Assembly (NCBI RefSeq): GCF_017303055.1
Contig: NZ_JAEKJT010000003.1
Span: 310,001 to 374,000, forward strand
Length of the DNA stretch: 64,000 nt
Source: Halomonas litopenaei
GTDB taxonomy: Bacteria; Pseudomonadota; Gammaproteobacteria; Pseudomonadales; Halomonadaceae
Direction of reading: 5' to 3'
Shown here: positions 45,506-55,176 of the stretch, one piece after another
Position numbering within the stretch: the stretch's first letter is position 1
Layout of the letters: the number at the start of each line of letters is the position of its first letter
Notes under the pieces: model-generated
Seen by the model: only the letters and a program-made list of their open reading frames with translations
Told to the model about the DNA's origin: nothing
Databases searched by the model: none
Position numbers and translations under genes: made by a program

Positions 45506-47344
45506 TTACTCCCCCAGAAACCCTCCGACCTGGCGTTGCCACAGCGAGGCGTATAGCCCGTCCTGGGCCAGCAAGCTGTGATGATCTCCCATCTCGACAA
45601 TGCGTCCCCTGTCGATCACCACGAGTCGATCCAGCATCGCGATGGTGGACAGGCGATGCGCAATCGCGATGACCGTCTTGCCCTCCATCAACGTATAGAG
45701 CTGTTCCTGAATCGCCGACTCCACCTCTGAATCCAACGCGGATGTGGCCTCGTCCAGCACCAGGATGGGAGCATCCTTCAACAGCACCCGGGCGATCGCA
45801 ATCCGCTGGCGCTGGCCGCCAGACAGCGTCACACCACGCTCTCCCACTTGCGCATCGAGCCCGCGCCGTCCCTGCGGATCGACCAGTTCATTAAGGAACT
45901 CATGCACATGCGCCTGACGCAATGCCTGCCACAGGCGTTCCTCGCTACATGGCTGGCTGCCATACAGCACGTTTTCGCGCAACGACCGATGCAGTAACGA
46001 GGTGTCCTGGGTCACCATGCCAATCTGCTGACGCAGTGACGACTGACTGACGCCGGCAATGTCCTGATCGTCCACCAGGATTCGTCCATCCTGGACATCG
46101 TGAAATCGCAACAGCAGCGATGCCAGCGTCGACTTGCCCGCACCCGAACGACCGATGATGCCGACTCTCTCACCCGGAGCGATCTGCAGCTCGAAGCCAT
46201 CGAATACCTTGCGTCCAGGCAGCTGTCCCCGCGCATAGCCAAAGGTGATGTGGTCGAACACAATCTTGCCTCGAGACACCACAAGCCGGGGAGCGCCAGG
46301 CTGGTCTTGCACCTCAGGGACCTTCGACAGGGTGTTGATGCCGTCCTGCACGGTACCGATGTTCTCGAATAGACCTGCCACCTCCCACAGAATCCAATCC
46401 GACATGGAGCGCACTCGCATGACCAGGCCAATGGCGACGGCGGTCACTCCGAGTGATACCCACTCGTGGTACCAGGCCAGCACCACCAGCGAGGCCATGG
46501 CCACCAGCAGCATGGTGTTAAGCACCGTCAGCGCTACCGACAGTCCCGTCGCCAACCGCATCTGCCGATGTACGGTGCCCATGAAGCCATCCATGGCCTC
46601 CCGGGCGTAGGCCTGTTCGGCGCCGTCATCGGCAAACAGCTTGATGGTCTGGATGTTGCTGTAGCTGTCCACGACCCGCCCCGTCATCACCGCTCGCGCG
46701 TCGGCCTGGGCCATCGACACCCGACGCAACCGAGGAATGAACCAGCGCATCAATCCCAGGTAGCCTCCCAACCACACCAGCAGCGGCACCATCAGCCAGG
46801 GCTCTGCGCTGCCCAGCACCACCAGTGCGCCGGTAAAATAGACCAGCACATACACCAGCATATCGAGCAGCTTGGTCACCGTCTCACGCATGGCAAGGGC
46901 GGTCTGCATGACCTTCTGGGACACCCGTCCCGCGAACTCGTCATGAAAGAACGATAGGCTCTGGTTCAACATCAAGCGGTGAGATAGCCAGCGCCCCAGC
47001 ATTGGATAGTTGCCGAAAATGCCTTGATGGGTGATCAGAGACAGCACCAGTACCAGCAGCGGCAACCCCACCAACACCGCCACCCCCAACCCCACCAGCG
47101 GCATCAGGTGGGTATCGACAAAGCGGGTTCGATCCGCCTCGGCCAGCCAGTCCACCAGCTCGCCCATGGCGGTAAAGAACACCACCTCGGCAGCGGATAC
47201 GAGGGCGGTGACCAGCGCCATGGACAGCAGCAGCCCGGCGAAGGGGCGCGAGTAGTGCAGGATAAAGGGCCAAAGCTGGGGCGTCGGCACCGATTCGGGC
47301 TGATCCGGGTAGGGATCGACCAGCCGTTCAAAGAAACTCAGCAT
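45506..47344 (-). CDS. ABC exporter half-transporter (fused TMD-NBD)
   Basis: 612 residues: six hydrophobic helices in the first 330 residues and a nucleotide-binding domain with Walker A GRSGAGKST, Q-loop VTQDTSLL, signature LSGGQRQR, Walker B ILVLDEATSALD and the switch His in IAHRLST. The MsbA-like half transporter should homodimerise. LSFFHDEFAGRVSQKVMQT is typical of a multidrug/lipid exporter subgroup common in proteobacteria. Substrate unknown. ATG at 47344. Stands alone between a GGDEF-EAL gene and an M24 gene. Confidence 0.92.
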   Translation of the reverse strand: MLSFFERLVDPYPDQPESVPTPQLWPFILHYSRPFAGLLLSMALVTALVSAAEVVFFTAMGELVDWLAEADRTRFVDTHLMPLVGLGVAVLVGLPLLVLVLSLITHQGIFGNYPMLGRWLSHRLMLNQSLSFFHDEFAGRVSQKVMQTALAMRETVTKLLDMLVYVLVYFTGALVVLGSAEPWLMVPLLVWLGGYLGLMRWFIPRLRRVSMAQADARAVMTGRVVDSYSNIQTIKLFADDGAEQAYAREAMDGFMGTVHRQMRLATGLSVALTVLNTMLLVAMASLVVLAWYHEWVSLGVTAVAIGLVMRVRSMSDWILWEVAGLFENIGTVQDGINTLSKVPEVQDQPGAPRLVVSRGKIVFDHITFGYARGQLPGRKVFDGFELQIAPGERVGIIGRSGAGKSTLASLLLRFHDVQDGRILVDDQDIAGVSQSSLRQQIGMVTQDTSLLHRSLRENVLYGSQPCSEERLWQALRQAHVHEFLNELVDPQGRRGLDAQVGERGVTLSGGQRQRIAIARVLLKDAPILVLDEATSALDSEVESAIQEQLYTLMEGKTVIAIAHRLSTIAMLDRLVVIDRGRIVEMGDHHSLLAQDGLYASLWQRQVGGFLGE

Positions 47345-47427
47345 GTCGTGCTCTCAAGCGCATTGGCGCGCCAGTCTAGCGCTGAATGTGGTGCATCGGC
47401 ACCCATGTCCCCAGCTGCAGACCAGGC

Positions 47428-48612
47428 CTACCGCTGGACCAATGCCATGTCGTGATTCGTCAGGCGCACCGCCCCTCGCTCGGTAACACGCACGGTGTTG
47501 CTCAAACCGATACCGAACTGCCCGGGAACACGCAAGCACAGGGGCAAGTGAAAGACCATGTTGCGCTCGAATCGAGTCGTCTGGCCCGGGGCGAGGTAAC
47601 CGGTTCCCTCCACCCAACTAGGCGGAAACTGGGCCCCGACCGAGTATCCGTAGACCCCGGAATGAAAGAAGCTGTCGCGCTGCGGCGCCAGCAGCTGATC
47701 GGCCACGTTGGCGGCTTCCTCGAACCGGCGTCCTGGCACCATGGCCTTGCACAGCTCGGACTCCATGACGGCACAGAGCTCGGCTGCGCGCTGCATCTCG
47801 TCGGTGACGCTACCGATCACCACGGTGCGCATAACAGGGGCGGTATAGCGGCGCCAGACCGCGCCAAACTCCAGAAAGACCACATCCCCCTGGTGAACGG
47901 GGTGACGCTGATGGTTGACATGAATCGTGCCACTGCGCGGGCCGGTGGTCACGATAGGCGCCAGGCTGAAAAACTCGCTGCCAGCCTCCAGCATGGCCTG
48001 GGCGCCAGCGGCGGCGATGTGATTGTCGCTGACGCCCGGCTCGACCGCCTCAATGGCTCGTTCCAGTCCCTCAGCCGTCATCGCGGCGCTGCGCACGAGA
48101 CAATCGATCTCGGCGTCGCTCTTGACCAATCTCAGTGCGGCCATCAAGGGTCCTGCTGCGTGCTGGAAACGATCACCTCCCAAGCGTCCCTGAAGGTGCT
48201 GCATCACGCTGTGTCGAAGACCAGGGCTGTTGCCATCCACCCCGATGGCGCGACACTCTGACAGCACCTGCGCCAGCGGGTCGATGATCTCCTCGGGCGC
48301 CTCCCAGCGATAGCCGACAATCTCGTCGACCCGCGCGGTCACCACTGCGGGCCCGGTTTCGATCGAGGCCACCTGCAACATGGTGCGCCGAGTCGTGACC
48401 ACCAGCGCGGCATGTACCGACACTTCAAAGGTGTGGTACCCGCACAGATAGAAGATATCCGATGGCTGACACAGCAGCAGCGCATCCAGCCCCTGACGCT
48501 GCATCGCATCGCGGGTCCGGGCCAGCCGTCGATCAAACTCTTCAGCGGCAAAGGGAAGCTCGGCACCGGCCAGGCGTTCCGTCAACGCATGACGATAGGC
48601 AAGATGATCCAT
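47428..48612 (-). CDS. M24 (pita-bread) hydrolase without metal ligands, creatinase/ectoine-hydrolase-like
   Basis: 394 residues: creatinase N-terminal domain (about 20-160) and pita-bread C-domain. In true M24 aminopeptidases two Asp, a His and two Glu bind two metals. Here the region reads VFLEFGAVWRRYTAPVMRT (Asp to Glu and to Ala), the His region is YGYSVGAQF, the IEP position is LPL and the last Glu is Ser in LSNTVRV, so all five appear lost. That matches metal-free creatinase and ectoine hydrolase DoeA, whose RRY...RT pattern is similar. A role in compatible-solute or amide catabolism is therefore possible but unproved. AAGGAG seven bases before the ATG. Confidence 0.82.
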   Translation of the reverse strand: MDHLAYRHALTERLAGAELPFAAEEFDRRLARTRDAMQRQGLDALLLCQPSDIFYLCGYHTFEVSVHAALVVTTRRTMLQVASIETGPAVVTARVDEIVGYRWEAPEEIIDPLAQVLSECRAIGVDGNSPGLRHSVMQHLQGRLGGDRFQHAAGPLMAALRLVKSDAEIDCLVRSAAMTAEGLERAIEAVEPGVSDNHIAAAGAQAMLEAGSEFFSLAPIVTTGPRSGTIHVNHQRHPVHQGDVVFLEFGAVWRRYTAPVMRTVVIGSVTDEMQRAAELCAVMESELCKAMVPGRRFEEAANVADQLLAPQRDSFFHSGVYGYSVGAQFPPSWVEGTGYLAPGQTTRFERNMVFHLPLCLRVPGQFGIGLSNTVRVTERGAVRLTNHDMALVQR

Positions 48613-48788
48613 AAGCGCTCTCCTTGGTCAGTATCCCCAGTGTAGACAGCTCATGCCCTATGCTTGGGCGACCCGGGCCGGTCACCCAGCAGGGCAATAA
48701 GCCCTCTCGGCGGGAAATAAGGCTTCTCGCCAGGGGGCAGACTCTCGTAGAATTCTGTGTTCGTGTTGTCACGTCACAGGAATACGCA

Positions 48789-49508
48789 ATGGGTAGGGCC
48801 TTTCAGAACCGCAAGGAATCCATGGCCAAGACGGCCGCCGCCAAGACCAAGGTCTACAGCAAGTATGGGCGCGAGATTTACGTCTGCGCCAAGGCCGGGG
48901 GGCCTGACCCCACCGCCAACTTGTCGCTGCGCAGTCTGCTGGACCGCGCCAAGAAAGATCAGGTACCCGGCCACGTCATCGAGCGCGCGCTCGAGAAGGC
49001 CTCCGGAGTGGGTGGTGAGGACTACTCCAGTGCGCGCTACGAAGGCTTCGGCCCCGGCAATGCCATGGTCATTGTCGAGTGCCTGACCGACAACCCCAAC
49101 CGCACCTTCGGCGACGTGCGCGCCTGCTTTACCAAGACCAAAAGCAAGATCGGCACTCCCGGCAGCGTCAGCCACATGTTTGACCATCTGGCGATCCTGT
49201 CCTACGCCGGCGAAGACGAAGAAGCGGCGCTGGAAGCCCTGATGGAAGCTGACGTGGACGTCACTGACATCGAGAACGAAAACGGCGTGATCACCGTCTT
49301 CGCTCCGCCGACCGAATACGCCAAGGCTCGCCAGGCACTGCGCGATACCGTGGGCGCGGCAGAGTTTGAGGTGGACGAGATCCAGTTCCTGCCCCAGGCG
49401 ACGACCCCACTGGAAGGGGACGACGTGGCCCTGTTCGAGAAGCTTCTCGACATGCTCAACGATCTCGACGACGTACAGAACGTGTATCACAGCGCTGAAT
49501 TGGCGTGA
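48789..49508 (+). CDS. YebC/PmpR-family protein, YeeN subtype
   Basis: 239 residues, [39 protein letters not shown] N-terminus as in E. coli YeeN. Family members are DNA-binding regulators or, by recent work, help ribosomes pass proline runs. [17 protein letters not shown] and [10 protein letters not shown] are conserved. An AGGAA site seven bases upstream fixes the start at 48789; the open frame reaches back to 48624. Monocistronic. Confidence 0.93.
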   Translation: MGRAFQNRKESMAKTAAAKTKVYSKYGREIYVCAKAGGPDPTANLSLRSLLDRAKKDQVPGHVIERALEKASGVGGEDYSSARYEGFGPGNAMVIVECLTDNPNRTFGDVRACFTKTKSKIGTPGSVSHMFDHLAILSYAGEDEEAALEALMEADVDVTDIENENGVITVFAPPTEYAKARQALRDTVGAAEFEVDEIQFLPQATTPLEGDDVALFEKLLDMLNDLDDVQNVYHSAELA

Positions 49509-49678
49509 GTGCGTAGCACTATTCATCTACCGGAACTGCTACATTGGATGTAGCAACCTGTAGCCGGGTGTCCGGCGGGAGCCTGCTTCCAGGCACGCTC
49601 TTCGCCCCACCCTGATGGTCAAGCACGTCGTCTGACGAGACGTCGAGACTCCCCTTACCGAATGCGAGGCTCCCGTGC

Positions 49679-50776
49679 ATGGACCGACACTCGATTCTCG
49701 CCCAGACGGCACTCCAGCGCCCGGCCTCCATCCGCCATCGACGCCTGCGCAAGCACCTGCTGACGCGCTGGGCCAGCCTGATGGGGGCTGGCGTTCACTT
49801 CCTGTTTATTCCGCTGTTCTGGTGGCTGGGCTATCCCGCGCTGGCACTGACCAACATCGTCAGCGTCGGCATGTGGCTGGGCGCCTATCTGGCCAACGAG
49901 CGGGGCGAACAGGATCGCGCTGTCTATCTGATCATCGCGGAGGCCTATTGCCACGCTATCATCGCCACGCTGGTGCTCGGCACCACAGCGGGCTTCCACT
50001 TCTACCTGCTGACCCTGGCCTGCTGGGCCGCGGTCACCCACTCGGTGAGGTGGGTATCGCTGCTGCTGGGGCTGATGGGGATGGTCATCTTCCTCTTCCT
50101 CGAATTTCCGATCGCCCAGCTGTTTCCCGTCGAGCAGGCAGCGCCCTTCCCGCTGATTCTGGCGACGCTGAATCTGGCGATCGCGCTGTTCACCATGATC
50201 GGCTTTGCCATGCTGGCAAGACACGTCTACGAAACGCAGGAAGAAAGCCTGACCAGCATGGCCACCCGAGACGCGCTGACCGGTCTTCACAACCGCCGCT
50301 ACGCGGGGGAATACCTGCGTCAGCTGGCAAGCGACCGCAGGGAAGGCAAGGGCATCCCCTACAGTCTTGCCTTGATCGACATCGACCACTTCAAACTGAT
50401 CAATGACAAGCATGGTCATCGCGTGGGCGACCAGTGCCTGATCCAGCTGTCGGACCTGCTGTTGCGTCATTTTCGACGCTCCGACGTACTATGCCGCTGG
50501 GGAGGCGAAGAGTTTCTGCTGATCTTCCCCGGCGCCGACCTTGGCGAAATACTGCCGGTACTGGAGAGCTTCAGAAAGCGACTGCACAGCTTGCCGATCA
50601 TGCACAATGGCGATGTGATCTCGCTCACGGTCAGCGCTGGGGTGACCAGCCATTCTCCCGGCGTCAGCTACGATGCGCTGATCAACCATGCGGACAGACT
50701 GCTGTACCGTGCCAAGGCCGAAGGCCGAGATTGCATCGTCAGCGACCGTGCAGACGTCAGCACGACGACCGCCTGA
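49679..50776 (+). CDS. Membrane diguanylate cyclase with intact I-site
   Basis: 365 residues: six helices in the first 190 residues (MASE-like sensor region; the exact class is not recognised), a short linker and GGDEF with GGEEF at 275-279. The product-inhibition motif RxxD is present as RRSD at 266-269, unlike in the tandem pair at 27-31 kb. GAGG lies nine bases before the ATG. It stands alone on the plus strand. Confidence 0.92.
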   Translation: MDRHSILAQTALQRPASIRHRRLRKHLLTRWASLMGAGVHFLFIPLFWWLGYPALALTNIVSVGMWLGAYLANERGEQDRAVYLIIAEAYCHAIIATLVLGTTAGFHFYLLTLACWAAVTHSVRWVSLLLGLMGMVIFLFLEFPIAQLFPVEQAAPFPLILATLNLAIALFTMIGFAMLARHVYETQEESLTSMATRDALTGLHNRRYAGEYLRQLASDRREGKGIPYSLALIDIDHFKLINDKHGHRVGDQCLIQLSDLLLRHFRRSDVLCRWGGEEFLLIFPGADLGEILPVLESFRKRLHSLPIMHNGDVISLTVSAGVTSHSPGVSYDALINHADRLLYRAKAEGRDCIVSDRADVSTTTA

Positions 50777-50824
50777 TAGCGCCTTGAAGGGACTGAGCTA
50801 AGCCGGGCCAGCCTAAGTCAAGCT

Positions 50825-50884
50825 AGCCCAGCCCAATTCACATCAGCCCAGCCCAGTTCACACCAGCCCAGCCCAGTTCACATC
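50825..50884. repeat. Three 20-bp tandem repeats
   Basis: AGCCCAGCCCAGTTCACATC-type units at 50825-50844, 50845-50864 and 50865-50884 with one or two substitutions, flanked by related CAGCCTA and CAGGTCAG words. In the gap between convergent genes. Confidence 0.85.
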
Positions 50885-50897
50885 CGTTCAGGCCAGG

Positions 50898-51710
50898 TCA
50901 GGTCAGATGCACGACCTCGAAGCGCGCCAGGGTCGCGCCCTGGTCTCCCAGCAGGAACAGCTCGTCACCCAGTATTCGATAGCGGCGAGTCGCTTGAAGC
51001 GCTTCCAGCAACTCCTGTTCCTGGATCATCGTCTCTTGAGCGCAGGCCATTTTCGTCGTACCGAGCGGCGATAGCGCCAACGCGTCCGCTTCTACCTGGT
51101 AGTGGCCCATCAAGCGGTTGCAGCCGGTAAAGCCGGCGACGCGCCCCTCCTTTTCATGCAATACGAGATGCGCTTCACCGGTCAGCGGCGACTTGCCCGA
51201 CAGTTCGACCAGCTTCCAATAGCGCCCTTCCAGCGGCTCTGACAGCACGGTCTCCAGTCGCTCCAGGCGGGCCCCTTGTTCACCTGCTTGATCCCCCTGG
51301 CCAAGCCAGCCACCATTGGCGCCCATTCGCCACTCATCAAACGGCTGAGGGACTGCCCCCATCAGTGCCAGACGACTCGCCTGGAGCTCATAGTCGCCGC
51401 GGTAGCGCCGGTCAGGCTGTTCCCCCGGCCCCAGGTGACGCTCCTTGAGCAGCAAGCGGCCAGCACCATCCAGGGACAGCTCGAGTCGTATGCCACGACA
51501 GTCATCGCAGGGTAGCTCTCCCAGGTAGGTGGCCGGCAGCGCCAGTGGCGCCTGTCCCTCTGACGGCTCTGCCGTATCGTCGTCTCGCTTGTCCATCGCG
51601 GCACTCGCTCCACCCGATACCAGCAGCGCCATCGACAGGACCGCCGCTACCACCAGCAGAAACACAGCGCCGGCCGCTGTTGGCCGAGGTAACACAGAGA
51701 CATCTTTCAT
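50898..51710 (-). CDS. Exported NlpE-like/META (HslJ) two-domain protein
   Basis: 270 residues. An N-terminal hydrophobic segment (about 13-40) acts as a signal or anchor, but no lipobox cysteine is seen. Residues about 57-110 resemble the NlpE N-terminal domain (YLGELPCDDCRGIRLEL, with its CxxC). Residues about 160-268 are a META/HslJ domain (GRYWKLVEL, AGFTGCNRLMGHYQ, TTKMACAQETM). HslJ is linked to novobiocin resistance and envelope stress, and NlpE to copper and the Cpx response. The start at 51710 has AAGGAA upstream; a GTG at 51743 precedes that ribosome site. Confidence 0.8.
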   Translation of the reverse strand: MKDVSVLPRPTAAGAVFLLVVAAVLSMALLVSGGASAAMDKRDDDTAEPSEGQAPLALPATYLGELPCDDCRGIRLELSLDGAGRLLLKERHLGPGEQPDRRYRGDYELQASRLALMGAVPQPFDEWRMGANGGWLGQGDQAGEQGARLERLETVLSEPLEGRYWKLVELSGKSPLTGEAHLVLHEKEGRVAGFTGCNRLMGHYQVEADALALSPLGTTKMACAQETMIQEQELLEALQATRRYRILGDELFLLGDQGATLARFEVVHLT

Positions 51711-51825
51711 GCCGGTTCCTTGGATTATTGAACAACGTGACACCCGCTAGCTTCGACCCGCACCACCACCAGGGTTCCCTGAAAAGAATGGCCTGGTGCG
51801 GCAGGTCATGGGGAAGGCGGTATGT

Positions 51826-53547
51826 TCAGGGCGTGTCGCCGGCACTGACAGCAGACGCATTGAGTACCACGCGGTCGCGCCCGGCGTACTTGCCACGGTA
51901 CAGCGCCTGATCGGCACGTCGCAGCAGGTCACTGGCCGACTCTCCCCGCTGGCGTCGCGCTACTCCCAGGGTGCAGGTCAACAGCACCGACTCGCCGCTA
52001 TGCAGCAGCAGCGGTGTCGAGGCCAACCCATGGCGGATTCGCTCGGCCACTTCCATTGCCTGGTGCTCATCACGCTCCTTGAGCAGAATGACAAATTCTT
52101 CACCACCGTAGCGGCAGACAGGATCCACATCACGCACCACGTCCTCTATTACCGTTCCCAGGTGCTGCAGGGCGCGGTCCCCCTCGGCATGCCCCCAGCC
52201 ATCATTGAAGCGTTTGAAGTTATCGATATCCAACATGATCAGTGACAGCGGGTGCTCACTCGCCTCGGCCTGAGCGATGGCTGCGGGCAGTGCTTCATCG
52301 AGATAACGCCGGTTGTGCACGCCGGTCAGCCCGTCCAGATAGCTCATGCCATGCAGCCGCGCCTTCTCTTCCAGCAATGTTTCGCGCTCGTGCTGCAGCA
52401 AGCTGATGCGATCGGCCAGGGCCAACGACAGCAAGATGGCTTCAAGCCCGGAACCCATTTGAAAACCGTGTAACGTCCAGACGTTATGGGGAATGATCCC
52501 ATAGGTGACCAGCAGTAATAGCGATACCCCCACCACCAGCACCGACCACGCCATCAGCAGCCACTGGGCTGGGCGAAACCCTCGCCACAGGCCTCGTAGT
52601 GATGACACCAGAAAGGCCGCCAGCACTAGCGCACCCAGCACCGAGTAGATCACTACCGTCAAGAAGCTGGGTAGAAGCCAGGCCACCGCTATCGCCGCAC
52701 ACAACGGCCAGCACAACCAACGCATCAGCCTGTCCACCCAAGGGTCCTGAAAGGGCGTGCGCAAGAAGCGACGACAGAACTGGATACCGAAAATACTGAT
52801 CACCGACAGGGAGGACAGCAGCAGCGCCTCGTTGAGGCGAGCGCCCATATGCGGAAAGAGCATCATCAAAAGGCCGTTCTGGCTCAGGAAGTAAAGCCCG
52901 GACCCGCTGAGAAACCCTAGGTACCACAGATAATTACCGTCGCGTAGACTGAACAGCAAGAGGCTATTGTAGGCAGCGAGTCCGGCAATCAGGCCGAAGT
53001 ACAGCCCCTGGCCCAACAGCAGCTGACGCCAGTGATGATGCAGCTGAGCGTCATCGAGCACGGTAAGGTCAAAGCGGATCGCCTGATTGGTCACCACCTT
53101 AAGCAAGTACTCGCTCACTCCGTCAGGCAGCACAAACTGGGGAAGCGCTGCAGCGACACCCTCATTGTCGGCGAAATGCGCCGCCCTACGAACGGGATGG
53201 CAATCGTTCGCGGTGCATCCAAACAACTCGATGCCCTGTACCAGAGGATTCGAGAACACCAGGCGCTGGCCCGCCTGCACATTATGAATGACGACACGCA
53301 GCCACACGGGATGCGCCCTGAGGCCGAGGCTCACCTGCTCTTCCAGCCGACGTTGCACCAAGGCATCAGAGCTGTTGGGCGGCGGCGGCAGCTCATCTGT
53401 GTGGTCGAGCACCCACATTGTGACATTGGGCGGTGGCCGCGACGCTTCACCCGCCAGGTCCCAGGCCAGTGATACCACTGCCACCAGCAGTACCAGCCAT
53501 AGTCGCCTATCCCTGCCGATTGCCGCTCCTGTCCCCCGAGACTGCAT
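51826..53547 (-). CDS. 7TMR-DISM diguanylate cyclase
   Basis: 573 residues: signal-like helix at 16-32, a periplasmic 7TMR-DISM extracellular domain (about 40-170), seven helices (about 180-385), a short coiled linker and a GGDEF domain with GGEEF at 481-485. The I-site is present as RDVD at 472-475. DISM extracellular modules often bind carbohydrates. GGGGAG seven bases upstream supports the ATG at 53547. It is convergent with the plus-strand cyclase gene across the NlpE-META gene. Confidence 0.92.
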   Translation of the reverse strand: MQSRGTGAAIGRDRRLWLVLLVAVVSLAWDLAGEASRPPPNVTMWVLDHTDELPPPPNSSDALVQRRLEEQVSLGLRAHPVWLRVVIHNVQAGQRLVFSNPLVQGIELFGCTANDCHPVRRAAHFADNEGVAAALPQFVLPDGVSEYLLKVVTNQAIRFDLTVLDDAQLHHHWRQLLLGQGLYFGLIAGLAAYNSLLLFSLRDGNYLWYLGFLSGSGLYFLSQNGLLMMLFPHMGARLNEALLLSSLSVISIFGIQFCRRFLRTPFQDPWVDRLMRWLCWPLCAAIAVAWLLPSFLTVVIYSVLGALVLAAFLVSSLRGLWRGFRPAQWLLMAWSVLVVGVSLLLLVTYGIIPHNVWTLHGFQMGSGLEAILLSLALADRISLLQHERETLLEEKARLHGMSYLDGLTGVHNRRYLDEALPAAIAQAEASEHPLSLIMLDIDNFKRFNDGWGHAEGDRALQHLGTVIEDVVRDVDPVCRYGGEEFVILLKERDEHQAMEVAERIRHGLASTPLLLHSGESVLLTCTLGVARRQRGESASDLLRRADQALYRGKYAGRDRVVLNASAVSAGDTP

Positions 53548-53842
53548 CGCAGCACTCCCCGTGACCCCGGTTCAGTGTAGCCAGTTTCCACTGGCGCTCA
53601 GCCGCCCGAGGCCGCAATCCGAGGACCTTTTGTTCAATCTCTCAGCATTCTTTTGTTCTGCCCCAGCAAGGACTCGCTTACCCAGTACGACCCAATAGAA
53701 CCGACCCTAAAGGCCCCATCCAATAGAAACAGGGGACCGCCCCCGAGGGAGGGAGTGGCAAGGAGGACATATGCGAGTATGCTGAAACCTGGACGTGATG
53801 AAGGAACAGGAGAACGCTCACTTCACCAGCAAGGAGGTTACC

Positions 53843-54145
53843 ATGAAGGTCTACAAGCCTCAGTGGCAGTGCACCCTGGACGTGACCGAAGGCGTGGAAA
53901 CAACCGCAAGCTGGAAACACCGCCTGGCATGGCAGCTCAGGCACCTTGCCGACCGCCTCGAAGGCGGCAAGCGCACCCTCACCCTGGACGTGGATGTGCG
54001 GCCCGGCATCCCCCGTGAAGACGTGGATCGCTGCCTGGGCAAGGGCTTCGCCCTGTCCCAGACGTTGATGACAGAGCTGGCCCAGCACGCCGCCTGTGAA
54101 AACATCATGCGCGATGCCAAGGCAGAGCTTTACGAGAGCGACTGA
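53843..54145 (+). CDS. Small hypothetical protein (100 residues)
   Basis: No family recognised. The product starts MKVYKPQWQCTLDV and has a probable amphipathic middle (SWKHRLAWQLRHLADRLEGG) and DVDVRPGIPREDVDRCLGKGF. It is soluble and mixed-charge. AAGGAGG lies five bases before the ATG, one of the best ribosome sites in the window, and a strong terminator follows at 54192, so it is very likely a real, well-translated single-gene unit. The frame is open 16 codons further upstream. Confidence 0.75.
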   Translation: MKVYKPQWQCTLDVTEGVETTASWKHRLAWQLRHLADRLEGGKRTLTLDVDVRPGIPREDVDRCLGKGFALSQTLMTELAQHAACENIMRDAKAELYESD

Positions 54146-54191
54146 CCCACAACCTGGATCGACGACGCCAGGTCGACCGTACCCACTCAAA

Positions 54192-54221
54192 CACAACACC
54201 CGCCCATCGGCGGGTGTTGTG
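54192..54221 (+). terminator. Hairpin after the small gene (repeated element)
   Basis: CACAACACCCGCC (54192-54204) pairs perfectly with 54209-54221 over the loop CATC; ATATT follows. The same arms occur at 58878-58905 next to guaA. Confidence 0.75.
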
Positions 54222-55176
54222 ATATTGGCAGCGTCATATCGACCGCTCTAGTGGCCTCGCAACAAGCAGCGAAGCAGGCTCTCCGTCACCATCTCGAGTA
54301 TCAGGCTCCATCGGAAAGACTCCCTAGACAGGGCTATGAAACCGCAAAAAAATGCTTGAAAAAAACACCCATAAACAGTGGTCGAGGGCAAAGGTGACGA
54401 CCTACCGCTACCGCAACATCTCTACTTTCAAACACATCAATTGAGGCGTCTAAGCGAAGACCTCTTCCTGGTATTTCGGAGTCTTCACTCATCTTCTTTC
54501 AGATACAACTATGCCTTTTCATACCCAGTCGTAAGAAATTTGAGCATAGCCTCAAATTAAACTTAGCATTTGTGTCTATTTTGCAAACACAACTATGCCA
54601 AAAAGAGCTTTTGACAATAAAACAATGTCGCAACACACATGCATTAAGCAATGCAACACACTGATTTTAAATTAAAAAAATAAACAAATTACTGCAAAAT
54701 TAATACCCTTTATCTGAGTCACGAACAGGCATTTCAGCACAGCTCCATCCCCACACGTCTCCTACATCAATTCACATGCATATTCACCAGTGTGTCATTC
54801 GATGAGCAAAACAAAAACGCAGCAGATTCCAAGCATTTGTTTTATATATTAAAATTCTAGACACCATCAAACTTCACCTTACATGGCGAAGCAAATCGAG
54901 ATCGGACGACACATCTCCTCCCCGCATACATAGGCAGCTTGCTCGCCTGATTCAGCACAGAAAATCTCGACGAGGGGCTCGCTCTCGTCTCAGGCACCAC
55001 CTCTCTGTTACCTAAGGTTACATTGCGGCATTCTTAACGCCGTAATAGTGAGCATCGTAATCCTGATGACCAGATTACTAAGACGCCTTTATTCCAAAGG
55101 CCAAGTGATATCGACAGCACAATGCGCGGCATAGACTACCGCCGCTTAGTGCGACAGTAGGCAGAGAGTAGTGAAC
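54222..55176. other. AT-rich leader of the trimeric autotransporter
   Basis: About 950 bases without a supportable gene. The part from about 54340 to 54900 is strikingly AT-rich against the GC-rich surroundings, with many A and T runs. A 60-codon frame at 54378-54560 has no ribosome site or likeness. Two inverted repeats lie near the 3' end: 55022-55046 (ATTGCGGC with GCCGTAAT) and 55057-55078. Probably the regulated promoter region of the adhesin and perhaps foreign DNA. Confidence 0.65.
55057..55078. promoter_or_regulatory. Inverted repeat, operator candidate for the adhesin
   Basis: GTAATC (55057-55062), ten bases, GATTAC (55073-55078): perfect arms one helical turn and a half apart, 98 bases before the adhesin ATG. 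The spacing fits a dimeric regulator. Confidence 0.45.

Noticed and set aside
50825..50884. Short tandem repeats considered as a CRISPR array
   Set aside because: Units are contiguous without spacers and only 20 bases; a simple minisatellite.
53692..53728. Direct repeat CCAATAGAA twice, considered as an operator or attachment site
   Set aside because: Nine bases only, no integrase or palindromic context nearby.
54378..54560. 60-codon frame in the AT-rich adhesin leader
   Set aside because: No ribosome site and no likeness; lies within DNA that looks regulatory.
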